Translations under genes and position numbers: made by a program
Part shown: positions 1 through 12,245 of the stretch, in pieces
Layout of the letters: each line of letters opens with the position of its first letter
How positions within the stretch are numbered: position 1 is the stretch's first letter
NCBI GenBank assembly: GCA_011033025.1
Contig: WFMF01000254.1
Span: 124,001 to 188,000, forward strand
Length of the DNA: 64,000 bases
Reading direction: 5' to 3'
Source of the DNA: Beroe forskalii
Taxonomy: Eukaryota > Ctenophora > Nuda > Beroida > Beroidae
Notes under the pieces: generated by a model
Databases searched by the model: none
What the model saw: the letters and a program-made list of their open reading frames with translations, nothing else
What the model was told of the DNA's origin: nothing

Positions 1-1
1 G

Positions 2-214
2 GTTGAATTGTCGTGCTGTTATTCTGTTGGGGTGCTCGAGTTTCTGTTTAACTTTCTGCATGATGTTGGTGACTCTGTGTGGGGGATGACCATTGCTGAG
101 GCACGTGGAGTAAACTATGTCGAGTTCGTTCTGGAGGTGTTGAGGTGAACAGATCTTGTGGGCTCGTCTGGTGAGGGATCTGATCACTCTGTCCTTGTTG
201 GATGAGGGGGCATC
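2..214 (-). mobile_element. Penelope-like reverse transcriptase C-terminal fragment
   Basis: Read on the minus strand, this stretch is open to the window edge. It gives about 70 residues with the pattern of the segment behind the catalytic palm of Penelope-like reverse transcriptases: SLTRRAHKICS, then NELDIVYSTCLSNGHPPHRV. In that family this is the 'RA..IC....L..EL......NGYP' block. A stop codon lies just upstream near 214, so only a piece is present here. Short direct repeats of a CCTACAAGGATG type follow at 214-310. No catalytic residues are inside the window. The family call comes from pattern memory; another LINE-type RT is possible. Confidence 0.5.
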
Positions 215-1399
215 CTACAAGGAGCGTACATATAGGAGCATATTAGATTAATTAATTAATAATTACAAGGATGCCCCCTACAAGGATGCATCCTACAAGG
301 ATGAAAAGTAAATCCAAACATTGGTTAGGTTTAGGATATTTTTCCAGACCAAATTTCAATTAAATTAATAATAAATGATGACAATTTATCTTGCCTTGTT
401 GAAAATTATCAGTTTGGTTTCACTGAATTTTGATAAAGGTCATAAGATTCAACCATGACCATTTCTCCTCATGACATTATAGATCATGATCAAGTATTCA
501 GTTGAACTGGGTCTGAGCATTTCAGCCAATATGTTTATATGTATTTAATCTAATCTGATTTAATCCAATTACCTTATTGGGCCTTCCTTAATCAGCTCTC
601 GAAGACATAAATGACTGACTTTTTTTTCCTAAAGGGCTGTTTCAAAGAAGCCAGTTAAAGTGGTTGCATTGACGGCTGTTATTTTCTAGTCAAATGGAGC
701 TTTTATCAAACCATTAATAACAAAAATTGCATGGCATAGGGCAGCATTTTTCTAGGGACTAGTTTTATAAAGGCTTTGTACATGTTATTTTAGCTCTCAT
801 TGATCTTTCACCTCTTCTGAACTCTTTCTCTCCCTTCCAGCTTCCCTGGGTGGCCCAGCCTTGCAGATGTAAGCTATGAGGGGTATGGTGGGCCAAAACC
901 CCTCTGTTTCCCCTTGTCACCTGCTGATGGGACATCTGCATCGCAGATGACAGGGAAGCCTTACAACTGTAGGGTAACCGCTGATGATTCACAGTTTAGT
1001 CTCTTCCACCTATGAAGTCAATCATTAAATTAGAAATATTGATATGCAGTATCTTGTTTTTGGATTTAATGTTTTACTTACACGAACATTGGCATGGTTT
1101 TTCAAATGTATAGGTTATTTAATTATTTCTATTTATTAAGTCCTTAGAATATTATTTTTTGTCCTTTTAGTGACACAATGTTTATGTAGTAGAAATAATA
1201 AATAAACAATACTTCGTTAACCAGCTAGACTGATCATGGGCCCATTCCATGCGTTCAAGGGGTTGGCAATGATTAAGAGGGGGGTGAAAATGACCGAATA
1301 TTGATTATGTAATATGTATATGTTCGAGATCCCTATGATATGTCTCATTTATGTAGTATTTATGAATAGAATAATCCAAGTTATGTTTTGTCAGGCATT

Positions 1400-3819
1400 A
1401 TGGCAGAGGAGCAAATGGACATGTCCCTTGATGACATCATCAAAGCAAAGCCTGGTATGGTGAGTACTTTCTTAAGTAATTAATTAATTTTTTCCTAAGT
1501 TATTATTATGTCTTAAATGGGGGAGGGGGCGGTTCTAGTGAAATTTTTTGGATAAAGGTACACCCTGTGAGCCTAATTAAGCTATGGCAATAATGGATTG
1601 AACTTTAATTTAATTAAAACCTTTTGTTTAAGGTTTCACTAGATGGGGTCTCCCTCAGTCAATGCTATAAGCAATCAAGTTCAACAGTCAACACCTGTTA
1701 TTAATCGAGATAACTGTTATGTTTAATCTTCCTGTGCACATCATAGATCAGTTTCAGATCTAAGATGCGCACTGTAATTACAGGCGAAATCGCGATTTGA
1801 AAAATTCATAACTTCGGCTGGGAACAATATTTTTTACATGGGGTAAAAATCTACTGGTAGCTGGCATTCTCCCCTATCAAAAACAACAAAAAACCGGAAA
1901 TCGACCTCGGACCCCCCGGCCCCCTTAACAGTTTTCACAATTGCCTTGATGGCCCGTATGCAATGTTACTAGCTAGTAGTTACTAGGTAGTGACTAGGTA
2001 GTGACTCACTAGCTAGTAGTTACTAGGTAGTGACTAGGTAGTGACTCACTAGGTACTAGGAAGAGGCCCTCTGCAGGGGAATCTGTTTCTTGACATAATA
2101 TGGGAGAAGGATCATGATATTGTTATTTAAGTGCTGTGAATAATTGATTTGGGGTTGTGTTGAAAAACACACTTTGTATATAATATATACCAACATTTGA
2201 TACATTTGTTATTTTGAGTGAAATTGTCATCAAAAGTTGTGTGTAGCACTTTAAGTCCCAAACTGATCTATCATCATTTGTATCTTCCACTTCCACTCTA
2301 TGTCCAATCCCTCTTCTTCTCAGAATTTGTGATGTAGGTTTTGTGAACGTTGTGTTTCCACATTTCAGCAGCAGGAATTTTAAATTTGCTGTGGCTACTC
2401 TAATGCTCCCTGTGTGGTGAGGGCACTAGCAATTGGCTAAGTTAGGAAAGTAGGGAAAGTACCATTCTGCCTCGAAAGGTATTTGTGACAGTTTATCAAT
2501 TTAGCTCGCAATATTATGATGATGACATGCCTAACTTCAGGTGAGAAGAGGAAGGGGGAGAGGGGGCCGTGGAGCAAGCAGAGGTCGTGGTGGAGGAGGA
2601 GGAGGAGGAGGAGATAGGGGCTCCTCCAGAGGAGGAAACAACAGACGAGGCAACAACAGATCTACCCCTTACTCCAGGGTAAAATTTAATAAATAGTAAA
2701 ATGCATTGCTTTAAAGCTATATCTTAACTTTAAATGTTAATATTTCAAAAGGTTTACGCAATGTCAATGTGCTTTTGTAAACAGTTAGGTGTGTTCCCAA
2801 TTCTAAGTTTTCGAATAAAATAAGTAACTGTGAATAATCGGGCGTTTTTAGCCAACCGAAATCGTATTCTAATTCATTGAAAAATGGTAACCGGTTGCTT
2901 GCTAGTAACCATTCCTCAGGACACGCCGTCTGGTCGGTGGACGCATGACAGGTTCGAGGGAGGAGGTCAGGGTGGTGGAGTCAGTACGGGAGGCCGGGGC
3001 GTTGCCAAACTCCTTATCAGCAACCTCGAGTACAGTGTCAACGACCAGGACATCAGAGTGAGTTCTTTTCAAACGAGTTATGTAGAATCATGTGAGCTTA
3101 GAGGGAGTTCAAGATGAAGTATTTCATCTATAGTAATGATTCAAAGTTTTCTGAATGCATTTGAGTATCTGTCCGTGGAACCCTTTTGCAGAGTGTTTAC
3201 AATATTTGGGAGTGATGCTTGCTAGAAAATGTTCAACATAATGGGATGGTTGTTTTGCTGCAACTTGCAATAAAATTGAACGTTGCGTCACTGTCCGTTT
3301 TGCCGGTGAAAAAGTAACAACGGATGCGGACAAAGCGGGCATGAAAATTCCATCCGTTTAGTCTGCTTTTTTATAGCAACAACGAATAAAACAGACAGAG
3401 TGAAAAAACATGTCTGTTTTGTCCCCCCCCCTATATGTTATGAGTTATTCATCGATTGAAATACGCACGCCCTCAGGAGTTATTCAGTGAGGGAACTGCG
3501 TACGCCCTCAGGACTCAGGAGTTATTCAGTGAGTGAAATGCGTATACCCCTCAAAGTTATTCAATTGAGTTCCGGTCCTATCAAAATTACTCTGTGCACT
3601 ACGACGAATCAGGCCGGTCCCTCAAATACAGCAGATGTATCTCGTCAACAAGTCGGACGCAGCCAAAGCTCTTAAGACCTAAGCAACGTCCCCTGGATGA
3701 AGCCCATGATAATAGAGCTCGTTACTGACGGCCCTGTGTTCAGTGCTGATAGAAACAGGAGTAGCAACAACAACAACAACAGTTTCAGGGCGGCAACAGG
3801 CGTCATTCGGCAGCAATAG
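1400..3819 (+). pseudogene. ALYREF: ALYREF-like mRNA export adaptor, left copy, broken in exon 4
   Basis: Exon 1 (1400-1459) encodes the N-terminal UAP56-binding motif, with MSLDDIIK at residues 8-15. Exon 2 (2541-2678) encodes an RGG-rich stretch and exon 3 (2920-3057) the first half of the RRM, including RNP2-like LLISNL. All three have clean GT-AG borders in phase 0. Exon 4 (about 3519-3819) clearly matches the intact right copy but carries small indels and an in-frame TAA shortly after the [10 protein letters not shown] stretch, so the RRM second half cannot be made. The known role of the family is linking UAP56 and the TREX complex to spliced mRNA in the nucleus. No last exon with the C-terminal UAP56-binding motif is seen before the minisatellite at 5232. 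Some indels could be consensus errors, but there are several, so a pseudogene is likelier. Confidence 0.8.
1969..2055 (+). repeat. two-copy 40-bp tandem repeat in ALYREF intron 1
   Basis: Two adjacent copies of an approximately 40-bp unit built from TAGTTACTAGGTAGTGACT. The right palindrome arm lacks it at the matching place near 30,700, so it arose, or was lost, after the arms separated. Confidence 0.75.
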
Positions 3820-3839
3820 GTTGTAAATTTAATGCTGCG

Positions 3840-5231
3840 GGAGAAATGCGGCATTTGTCAAAAAATTTTGGGCTAAAAATCAAACATATTTTGCTAAGTC
3901 AATGTTTCCGCCCCTTTGGGAAAAAAATTTGGGAAAATAATTTGGGAACAAAAAATGATACAAATTGCTGACATATACCCAAATAGGTGAAATGGTCAAT
4001 TGATATAAAACCCATCAAACGTGTTGTTAACATCAAAACCAAAAAATTCCTAAGGTTCAGAAAATTCAACCCCTGATTTTGGCCTTGGAACCAAAAATGA
4101 GACAAATCTTTTACAAACTGCCAAAAAAGAGACAAAATTTTGACATTGCAAAAAAAAACATATACCTGGAGCCCCTTCTAAATCAAATAATTTATCAGAC
4201 GACCAAAAACCCTTATTGACCATCCCAAGCCTTTTAAATTTCTATCTGGCTGATATATTGTGTTGGAACAAGTTTGGAACAAAAATGCTGACATACTGCG
4301 AAAATGAGACAAAATGCTGACATATTTTTAGGGCATAAATCACTGAAAATTGACGTAGTTACACATTGATCGTTTTGTTTTGAGGTTTCATTGGTAGTTC
4401 TTAGGCAATATCGGACGAAAAATCGGTTCTAGTGGCAGGTAAAACATGTCAGCAAATTGTTTCATTTTTGTTCCACTTTTGGCGAAACATCATATGCATA
4501 TGACATCATATCATTGCTAGTGAGTTCATGAATCCGCGTAATTACCGGCAAATTACCGGCATGTAACAAAAACGTGACAAAAACGTGACAAAGCAAAATA
4601 ACGAGTTTCTGTCTACTTTGACTCACTTTAGTGATAAGATATCATAGTAGGAGGTCCTTAGACACTGTCTGAGCCGTTTTAAGTCAATGATGACACAGTG
4701 ATGACATGATGACATCATGGTGACACAAAAATAAATTTTCAAAAATTTTCCAAATTTGTTCAGAATCACTTTTAAACCGTTCAGAATGTCAAAGTAAGTC
4801 ATCAAAACATGATTTTGATTCAAAATTTTCGATTTTGTCAGGTTGTATTGCGATATTGACATAGCCTGAAAATACAGTAGAAAAACGAAAAATCGGTCAT
4901 CACGGACGAAAATCGACTTTTGTTAAGATGGCGATTTATTTCTTCTAATAAACATTCAACTGACTGTCGGGAAAATTTGGTGTAGCTATCTATTCCAGAA
5001 CTCGAGATATGGCACTTGTCACCATTTTCATGACCTGAGAGTATCCCTAAAATTACCGGCACTTGTAACAAAATGTGACAAAAATTGAAATGCGTGTTTC
5101 GGGTGTTCTAATATGCTCTGATGATTTTATATGATCAGATAAAGATTGTTCATGGTCATAAGATACTTTTGAATCTTGAGGCCTTGATTCTGAAAATGGT
5201 GACCGTGACACCTTAGTGACATATGACACCC
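3840..5231. other. gene-free stretch with degenerate simple motifs
   Basis: No coding exon was recognised. The stretch has scattered repeats of short motifs such as AAAATGAGACAAAATGCTGACAT and ATTACCGGCA...AACAAAA.GTGACAAA. The first 250 bases match the right arm inverted (25,735-25,880); the rest has no partner in the window. A last ALYREF exon ending in an LDAQLDAY-like motif was looked for here and not seen. Confidence 0.6.
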
Positions 5232-7512
5232 ATTAAAAAGGAACTGACCCCACTTACCTTTCCATTTGTCTAGGTCCAACTATAACTCCTAGGTCCCGGG
5301 GTCCACGTTCCCTGGATTTATAAGATGAAAGGAACTGACCCCACTTACCTTTCCATTTGTCTAGGTCCTAACTATAACTCCTAGGTCCTGGGTCCACGTT
5401 CCTGGATTTATAAGATGAAAGGAACTGACCCCACTTACCTTTCCATTTGTCTAGGTCCTAACTATAACTCCTAGGTCCCGGGTCCACGTTCCCTGGATTT
5501 TATAAGATGAAAGGAACTGACCCCACTTACCTTTCCATTTGACTAGGTCCTAACTATAACTCCTAGGTCCTGGGGTCCACGTTCCTGGATTTTATAAGAT
5601 GAAAGGAACTGACCCCACTTACCTTTCCATTTGACTAGGTCCTAACTATAACTCCTAGGTCCCGGGTCCACGTTCCTGGATTTTATAAGATGAAAGGAAC
5701 TGACCCCACTTACCTTTCCATTTGTCTAGGTCCTAACTATAACTCCTAGGTCCCGGGGTCCACGTCCCTGGATTTTATAAGATGAAAGGAACTGACCCCA
5801 CTTACCTTTCCATTTGACTAGGTCCTAACTATAACTCCTAGGTCCCGGGGTCCACGTTCCTGGATTTTATAAGATGAAAGGAACTGACCCCCACTTATTT
5901 CCATTTGTCTAGGTCCTAACTATAACTCCTAGGTCCCGGGGTCCACGTTCCTGGATTTTATAAGATGAAAGAACTGACCCCACTTACCTTTCCATTTGTC
6001 TAGGTCCTAACTATAACTCCTAGGTCCCGGGGTCCACGTTCCTGGATTTTATAAGATGAGGAACTGACCCACTTACCTTTCCATTTGTCTAGGTCCTAAC
6101 TATAACTCCTAGGTCCCGGGGTCCACGTTCCCTGGATTATATAAGATGAAAGGAACTGACCCCACTTACCTTTCCATTTGTCTAGGTCCTAACTATAACT
6201 CCTAGGTCCCGGGGTCCACGTTCCCTGGATTTTATAAGATGAAAGGAACTGACCCCACTTACCTTTCCATTTGACTAGGTCCTAACTATAACTCCTAGGT
6301 CCCGGGGTCCACGTTCCCTGGATTTTATAAGATGAAAGGAACTGACCCCACTTACCTTTCCATTTGTCTAGGTCCTAACTATAACTCCTAGGTCCCGGGG
6401 TCCACGTTCCTGGATTTTATAAGATGAAAGGAACTGACCCCACTTACCTTTCCATTTGACTAGGTCCTAACTATAACTCCTAGGTCCCGGGGTCCACGTT
6501 CCCTGGATTTTTATAAGATGAAAGGAACTGACCCCTTACCTTTCATTTGTCTAGGTCCTAACTATAACTCCTAGGTCCCGGGGTCCACGTTCCTGGATTT
6601 TTATAAGATGAAAGGAACTGACCCCACTTACCTTTCCATTTGACTAGGTCCTAACTATAACTCCTAGGTCCCGGGGTCCACGTTCCTGGATTTTATAAGA
6701 TGAAAGGAACTGACCCCACTTACCTTTCCATTTGACTAGGTCCTAACTATAACTCCTAGGTCCCGGGGTCCACGTTCCTGGATTTTATAAGATGAAAGGA
6801 ACTGACCCCACTTACCTTTCCATTTGTCTAGGTCCTAACTATAACTCCTAGGTCCCGGGGTCCACGTTCCTGGGGATTTTATAAGATGAAAGGAACTGAC
6901 CCCACTTACCTTTCCATTTGTCTAGGTCCTAACTATAACTCCACGGTCCACGTTCCCTGGATTTTATAAGATGAAAGGAACTGACCCCACTTACCTTTCC
7001 ATTTGTCTAGGTCCTAACTATAACTCCTAGGTCCCGGGGTCCACGTTCCCTGGATTTTATAAGATGAAAGGAACTGACCCCACTTACCTTTCCATTTGTC
7101 TAGGTCCTAACTATAACTCCTAGGTCCCGGGGTCCACGTTCCCTGGATTTTATAAGATGAAAGGAACTGACCCCCACTTACCTTTCCATTTGTCTAGGTC
7201 CTAACTATAACTCCTAGGTCCCAGGGTCCACGTTCCTGGATTTTATAAGATGAAAGGAACTGAACCCACTTACCTTTCCATTTGTCTAGGTCCTAACTAT
7301 AACTCCTAGGTCCCGGGGTCCACGTTCCCTGGATTTTATAAGATGAAAGGAACTGACCCCACTTACCTGATTTCCATTTGTCTAGGTCCTAACTCCTAGG
7401 TCCCGGGTCCACGTTCCCTGGATTTTATGAGATGAAAGGAACTGACCCCACTTACCTTTCTATTTGACTAGGTCCTAACTATTACTCCTAGGTCCCGGGG
7501 TCCACGTTCCCT
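5232..7512 (+). repeat. 92-bp minisatellite, about 25 copies
   Basis: Near-identical units of about 92 bases run head to tail. Each has GGAACTGACCCCACTTACC, then CCATTTGTCTAGGTCC, then TAACTCCTAGGTCCCGGGG, and ends with GGATTTTATAAGATG. Copies differ by one or two bases and by short slippage indels. Single monomers in reverse sit at the same position behind the other two secreted-gene copies (about 16,765-16,850 and 21,385-21,500). The array has therefore grown in only one of three units. Confidence 0.95.
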
Positions 7513-8063
7513 GGTCCCTGGACGTCTGTCGTTGAAAAGAGAGTTCGGGATCGAATTTCATGGATTAATTATTGATGAATAATGGGAATGGTATTTCAAC
7601 TCGAATTATGACACTGCTGTACAAAAGTTTATCCCCGTAACTTTTGAATGCATCTCAGAAAACGTCATCATTTTCTAAAAGCATGAAAGTCATATCACAC
7701 TCAATGGCGGTGCACTAAGCATAGTCCAATGAAGTCTCCATGAACACTCTAATGAAGTATGATTATGACGTCACAAGACGTGACTATGAGGGACCGTTCT
7801 CATAGTTGATAGTGCATAATCAATTTTTAGCCGATTTCAACCCCCTCCCTCAAGTTTACAGTTGTTTTGCAGTTTACAGTTGTTTTATCGGTTACAATAA
7901 CATTTAGCGTAATCATTCGGAACCCCCTCCCTCCCCCCCCCCCTAGGTGATTACGGAATATTATGTGAACGATCCCTTAGCGGCATGTGCAGCAGCATGA
8001 CGTATTGACATGAGTAAATGGGGTAACAAGCAACAAATTACTGGAAATTAATCTGAAATAATC

Positions 8064-9050
8064 TCAATGATTTTCACCTGGTGTCCGTGGCCGATCCTGA
8101 ATTGAGTATGCTGCCGAAACTTTATCTGCGTTCGTAAAATAGAAGCTCTCCGATTTGAAAGACAACATAGTCTTACACTCGTCATTTGTAAAATCAGTAC
8201 TGTATGTTACCGTCGAAAATAATATCTCGTTAAGCTCAATTGTGAATGAGCTTTCAGTTCTTGTGAATTTCCAAACATTACCATCAATAGATGGAATAGC
8301 CAAAGGATTTCTTGATATAAGATTTTGATGGATTTCCTTATCTAAACGACACAAAAGATAGGATGTTGACACTTGTCTATTTCTAAAATAGATTATTAAA
8401 CCGGTTTGAAATGGTTGGGGATTGCCAGCTACGTTTTTTTCACTATGAAAGCGTAAGTCAATTACTTTGTCACCCCCCAGATATACAAACGGGACACATT
8501 TCACACTCAGTGATGATGTCTCTGTATCCAAATATATGTGATCTGCTTTTGACCCCACAGGAATCCAATCTGGGAAATGTGAAAATGTAGCTTAGAATTT
8601 TAACAGTAACGTTAAATATAGCATTCTTAGCAAGTTTGAGAATAAAGAGAACGACAAAGTAAGATGTCAAAAATTTCATTACGAAAATAATGACACTATT
8701 TTACAAAGCAACGTTTCAATATGATCAACATACCATGTTCACGCTAATACGTTTCTCCATTTCCTCGTATAATTACCGACTATGAGCTAGAAGCTGTCAG
8801 GTCGAGTCATATGTTTAATCAGAGAAGTCGTTACCAACATTTTGACATAAATTTTTACGTCAAAAATCCAGGCCCATCCGCTCATTTGGAAGCCCCACGT
8901 ATATTGATTACATTTTTAAATTCCCCTGACGGCTTACGCCAATACACTTTTTCGGCCCCTTAATCAAAGTAATCATCATTACTTACCTGGGGAATCTACT
9001 TTGTAACAGGGGAAGCAGCACAGGAGAAACAGTAGGCTTAGCTTCCTCAT
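8064..9050 (-). CDS. unknown secreted protein, copy 1 (two exons)
   Basis: Exon 1 (9050-8987) starts at ATG and encodes a signal peptide, MRKLSLLFLLCCFPCYKVDS, with a hydrophobic core and likely cleavage near residues 16-19. A GTAAGT donor follows. Exon 2 (8569-8064) begins after TTTCCCAG in phase 1, gives DWIPVGSKADHIYLDTE, and runs open to a stop after RPRTPGENH. The product is 189 residues. The mature part looks like a beta-rich domain with alternating hydrophobic strands and three cysteines; it has no membrane segment and no motif I recognise. The intron is only 417 bases, shorter than in copies 2 and 3. Upstream (about 9050-9180) are repeats of GACTTAGAGAGACGTGAATC type, shared with the other copies and possibly 5' UTR or promoter. 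It faces the left ALYREF tail to tail across the 92-bp array. Coding status is supported by three intact paralogues; function is unknown. Confidence 0.8.
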
Positions 9051-9547
9051 TCCGGTCTCTTTCAGTCTTGATTCCTGTCTCCAACCTTTCTATGTCTTGA
9101 TTCACGTCTCTCTAGTAAGTCTTGATTCCTGTCTCCAACCTATCTATGTCTTGATTCACGTCTCTCTAAAGTCCTGATTACGAACTTTTTAAGCATTCAT
9201 TCCTATATGCAGTGCGATCGGTTGACAGTTCGTCTATCAAAAACAGCGGTTGTGAGGCTTAGAAATCAAGAAATGAGAAATGATGAGCAAAATCCTTCAA
9301 ACTGATTTAAGGGAGATTGACGATTGTATTTCTCATTGTAGAGGATATGCTCTGACAACAGCCACTTAGTCGGTAAATATATCAAAGAATTAGATCTGCT
9401 GAGCCTAATAAAATGATAAAATGTCAAAGGAAATCTTTGATTTTAACTGGTGAATTCCTCCAAAATTTGATAAACGGTCATTAAAATCCATAATATTTTA
9501 CACACCTTTATTTGAGCATTGTTTTGAAGGTAATTTGCTGATAGAAA

Positions 9548-9685
9548 CTTAACTGAAATATCGGATAATTGTTTATGAGCCGCATAATAGAATGAATAAT
9601 TTTCTTTATTCTCTTCTTAGCTCAGCGAAGTGAAACGAACTTTTCACTTCGCTGAGCTAAGAAGAGAATAAAGAAAATTATTCAT
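9548..9685. mobile_element. 138-bp hairpin insertion element
   Basis: The insert is flanked by an 11-base direct repeat, GCTGATAGAAA (9537-9547 and 9686-9696). It contains a perfect inverted repeat with 44-base arms (9592-9635 and 9642-9685) around the 6-base loop CGAACT. Copy 2 of the secreted-gene unit has an uninterrupted site near 12,475 and so shows the empty state. No coding capacity. The family is unknown. A hairpin at one end recalls Helitrons, but the target duplication argues against that class. Confidence 0.8.
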
Positions 9686-9935
9686 GCTGATAGAAAAATC
9701 GCTGCAGTAGGTCTTTGATCTTTACTTTTGTTTTGGGCATGAGCTATTCATTTATCAGTGAGAGGGTCACTTAAAATTAGCAGCATGTCTAAAAATTCAG
9801 AGTATTTGAGGATTGCGGCAGAGTTTGATTTTCATTTCCAACCAACTTACCTTATTCATCCATGTTGGTTATGTCAGCTTGCTAGCTGCTTCCTGCAATG
9901 AATTATGTGAACTTTTAGGGAACTTTTAGGAAAGG

Positions 9936-10097
9936 AGTAGGAGAGGCTGGTCATCACTCGTCAAGGAAGACATCATATTATCATAGGAGTCGGAGGGGCT
10001 GGTCATTACTCATCAAGGAAGACATATAATTGGAAATGTAGGAGGGGCTGGTCATCACTCTTCAAGGAAGACATGGAAGGAGTAGAGGGCTGGTCAT
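9936..10097 (-). repeat. 44-bp repeat array, left-arm copy
   Basis: Three to four degenerate units of a 44-base repeat. On the plus strand elsewhere it reads CCTTGATGAGTAATGACC, then AGCCCCTCCTACTCCTACC, then ATGTCTT. It lies upstream of secreted-gene copy 1 and is broken by the foldback transposon at 10,098. Confidence 0.85.
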
Positions 10098-10996
10098 GGG
10101 GGGGATGAAGCCCAAAAAAAACCAAGCCCCACCCTACTTTTCCGATTCTTGGGCTAGGTTTTTTTTGGTTTTTTTAGGTTTTTTTTGGTTTTTTTTGGGT
10201 TACATTTATTAATTTCTAGCACCTTTCCAAACGATTTTAGGTTAAAATTGGTGTTTTATGATGTCTACCATACTGTAGATCCACAGGGCTTGGTATGTAG
10301 CCTAACGACCTATAATTGTGTAAGTTACTGAATATAATTGAATATTTTCCTCATCTAATCGTTCTGAAATTGGTCCATAACTCCTTACACTGGAGTCTGG
10401 TGGGTACTTTTCCAGGTCAGGTCCAATCGAGCTTAGCCTAGGGGTCATATTACTGTTCTAGGACATAAATGTTTATCAAAAGCTGTTTGAACATGGTCCT
10501 TATTATAGAGTTATGAGGCTTATCTGAGCTTCTTGTCAATTGTATTTGTACATACTTAGGCTGATCCTCTGCTTTATTGCTCCTGCTTTATTGAGTCCTG
10601 GAGAGACCTTTTTTGGGCTAACATTCCTCCCTGCTGAACCAAGACAATCATATCCTAACACTACCTGACTGAGTGACCCCTAACCCCTGGGGATACTTTA
10701 CAGAACCTTTCCTGGCCCTTAATTTTGAGCATATTATAACTAAAGGCATATACATCGCAACATTATTACCAGAAGGTGCAGCGCTAGCCCTGTATGGAGC
10801 CCCACGGTTTTCAGTTCCTTGTTTAATGAGCCATGCAGCTAGGACATCCACCACATTCAGCCAGGCAGAGTCTTGCCTGGCTGAATGTGGATGTCCCAAC
10901 TGCATGGCTCATAAAACTATGTAGGTTCTCTCCACTCCAGCATGGACATAAGTTGCATATGATATACCGCCAGCACAGGAAATATTTCTGCTTTGT
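10098..10996 (-). mobile_element. foldback-type DNA transposon, truncated copy A
   Basis: Begins with GGGGGGGATGAAGCCC, the terminal sequence shared with copies at 22,226 and 26,500, and matches their right halves in reverse. It includes the central long hairpin near 10,828-10,912. Similarity stops near 10,996. Its insertion point in the 44-bp array is the same as the right end of the copy at 22,226-24,109, so the two are one insertion event duplicated by the palindrome. Open frames over the hairpin are not credible genes. Confidence 0.8.
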
Positions 10997-12110
10997 TTAC
11001 ACGGGCTTTGTCCCTATGTTCCTGGGATTGGCTGACAGGAGTCAATCGGAATCAGCTCAGGCTCAGTCATCACGTCATGGCAAACTTCCCTAAGAAACGG
11101 CATTCGTGTCTGAACTTTGTTGTGTCGGAAGATTGGTAGCCACCATTTTTACATGTTAAGGTGGTCTACTGAATTCTTCTTTCCACAAACACAAATAGCC
11201 GGAATGTTAGGGATCTGCCACCCATATCTGAGCCTGGGTGCATCACGAAATTCTCCTTGTTCAGCACCCATCCCAGTGAAGCAATGGGGAGAACAGTAAG
11301 CCAAGCCCCGGCACCTTTCTCTTGGGCCAATGTGATGGACCTCTTCAATCTGTCATCAGAAGAGCCAGACTTAATATTAGACGAGATTATGGGGTTTTGA
11401 TGAAATTAAGAATAAAATTAATTCCTTTTCGCGGCTATTTTTGAGCAAAAAATTTATGGGTTTGGCAACCGCCTGATTTTTTTTGTCCAAGGGGCCGGTT
11501 AAAATAGTTCAAAAGTGATTCGATTTTTGTCCATTGGGCCGGTTAAAAAAAGGGCCGGTTAAAAAAAGGCCGGCTAAATAAGGGCCAATAAGGTATTCGT
11601 CGTTCGAGCTCAAAATTGCCACAAAGATCAGTCCTCGACAATGTTGCAGCGCACTCATAGCTCGACACAAGCCAGCTGATACGTCACGGAATGTTTCTAA
11701 AATATGGATTTCTAATACCTTAAGTTTCACTTGTATTTTACCAGCCCAGGGCAGGAATGTCAGGTAGTAGTAATGCTTTGTGTTATGACGTCATACATTC
11801 ATATTATAATGCCAATACTTAGTGTGATAATAAACAAGGTTTTAAATAAACAAAAGCCCCAATAACCAAAAGTCTCAATGCTGTAAACACAGTCACACTA
11901 TCTGTCTAGATGCATCACCTTTTTACGTAGTATACCTCAAATTTGATTCTATAAAGTAGTATTCAAAAGTGTTAAACGTTATGACGACAAAAGACCTCGT
12001 GAAGGGTGCTTCACCCAAAATCACTTGCTGACGTTCTGAAAGCCATCGATTATCATACTTGTCTGTTCCCCTTTTGACCAATGGCAAAACTTGACAATAC
12101 TTGGTTAAGT
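10997..12110. other. spacer in the palindrome centre, no gene seen
   Basis: No exon or repeat family recurs here apart from short runs of GGGCCGGTTAAAAAAA near 11,490-11,580. The stretch lies between the left arm and secreted-gene unit 2 and is single-copy within this window. Confidence 0.5.
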
Positions 12111-12111
12111 C

Positions 12112-12245
12112 TTTGACGAGTGATGACCAGCCCCTCCTACTCCTACCAAGTCTTCCTTGACGAGTGATGACCAGCCCCTCCGACTCCTATGATGATATGA
12201 TGTCTTCCTTGACGAGTGGTGACCAGCCCCTCCTACTTCTTCCAC
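12112..12245 (+). repeat. 44-bp repeat array before unit 2
   Basis: Three units of the same 44-base family as at 9936 and 16,998. They are followed by the conserved block that starts with GTTCACATAATT and contains CAGGAAGCAGCTAGCAAGC, present in all four units. Confidence 0.85.

Larger units (their letters stand above)
313..10996 (+). repeat. left arm of a large imperfect palindrome
   Basis: This arm reappears inverted at about 33,012 down to about 23,210. Matched blocks include the ALYREF 5' flank (313-1400 with 31,884-33,012), all four ALYREF exons, the stretch at 3940-4080 with 25,745-25,880, and the 44-bp repeats and foldback transposon end at 9936-10996 with 23,210-24,280. By eye the arms agree at roughly 85-95 percent where they align, with many insertions and deletions on both sides. 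The inner border is near 10,996, where the foldback copy stops matching. Confidence 0.8.

Noticed and set aside
765-992. 75-residue open frame kept in both palindrome arms (also near 32,334-32,560)
   Set aside because: Its conservation is no better than the flanking non-coding arm and no family likeness is seen; probably ALYREF 5' flank.
5232-7512. CRISPR-like array
   Set aside because: No spacers: the whole 92-base unit repeats, and the sequence is clearly animal nuclear DNA.
10648-11093. Overlapping open frames on both strands
   Set aside because: They lie across the foldback element's central hairpin, where inverted arms create mirror frames.
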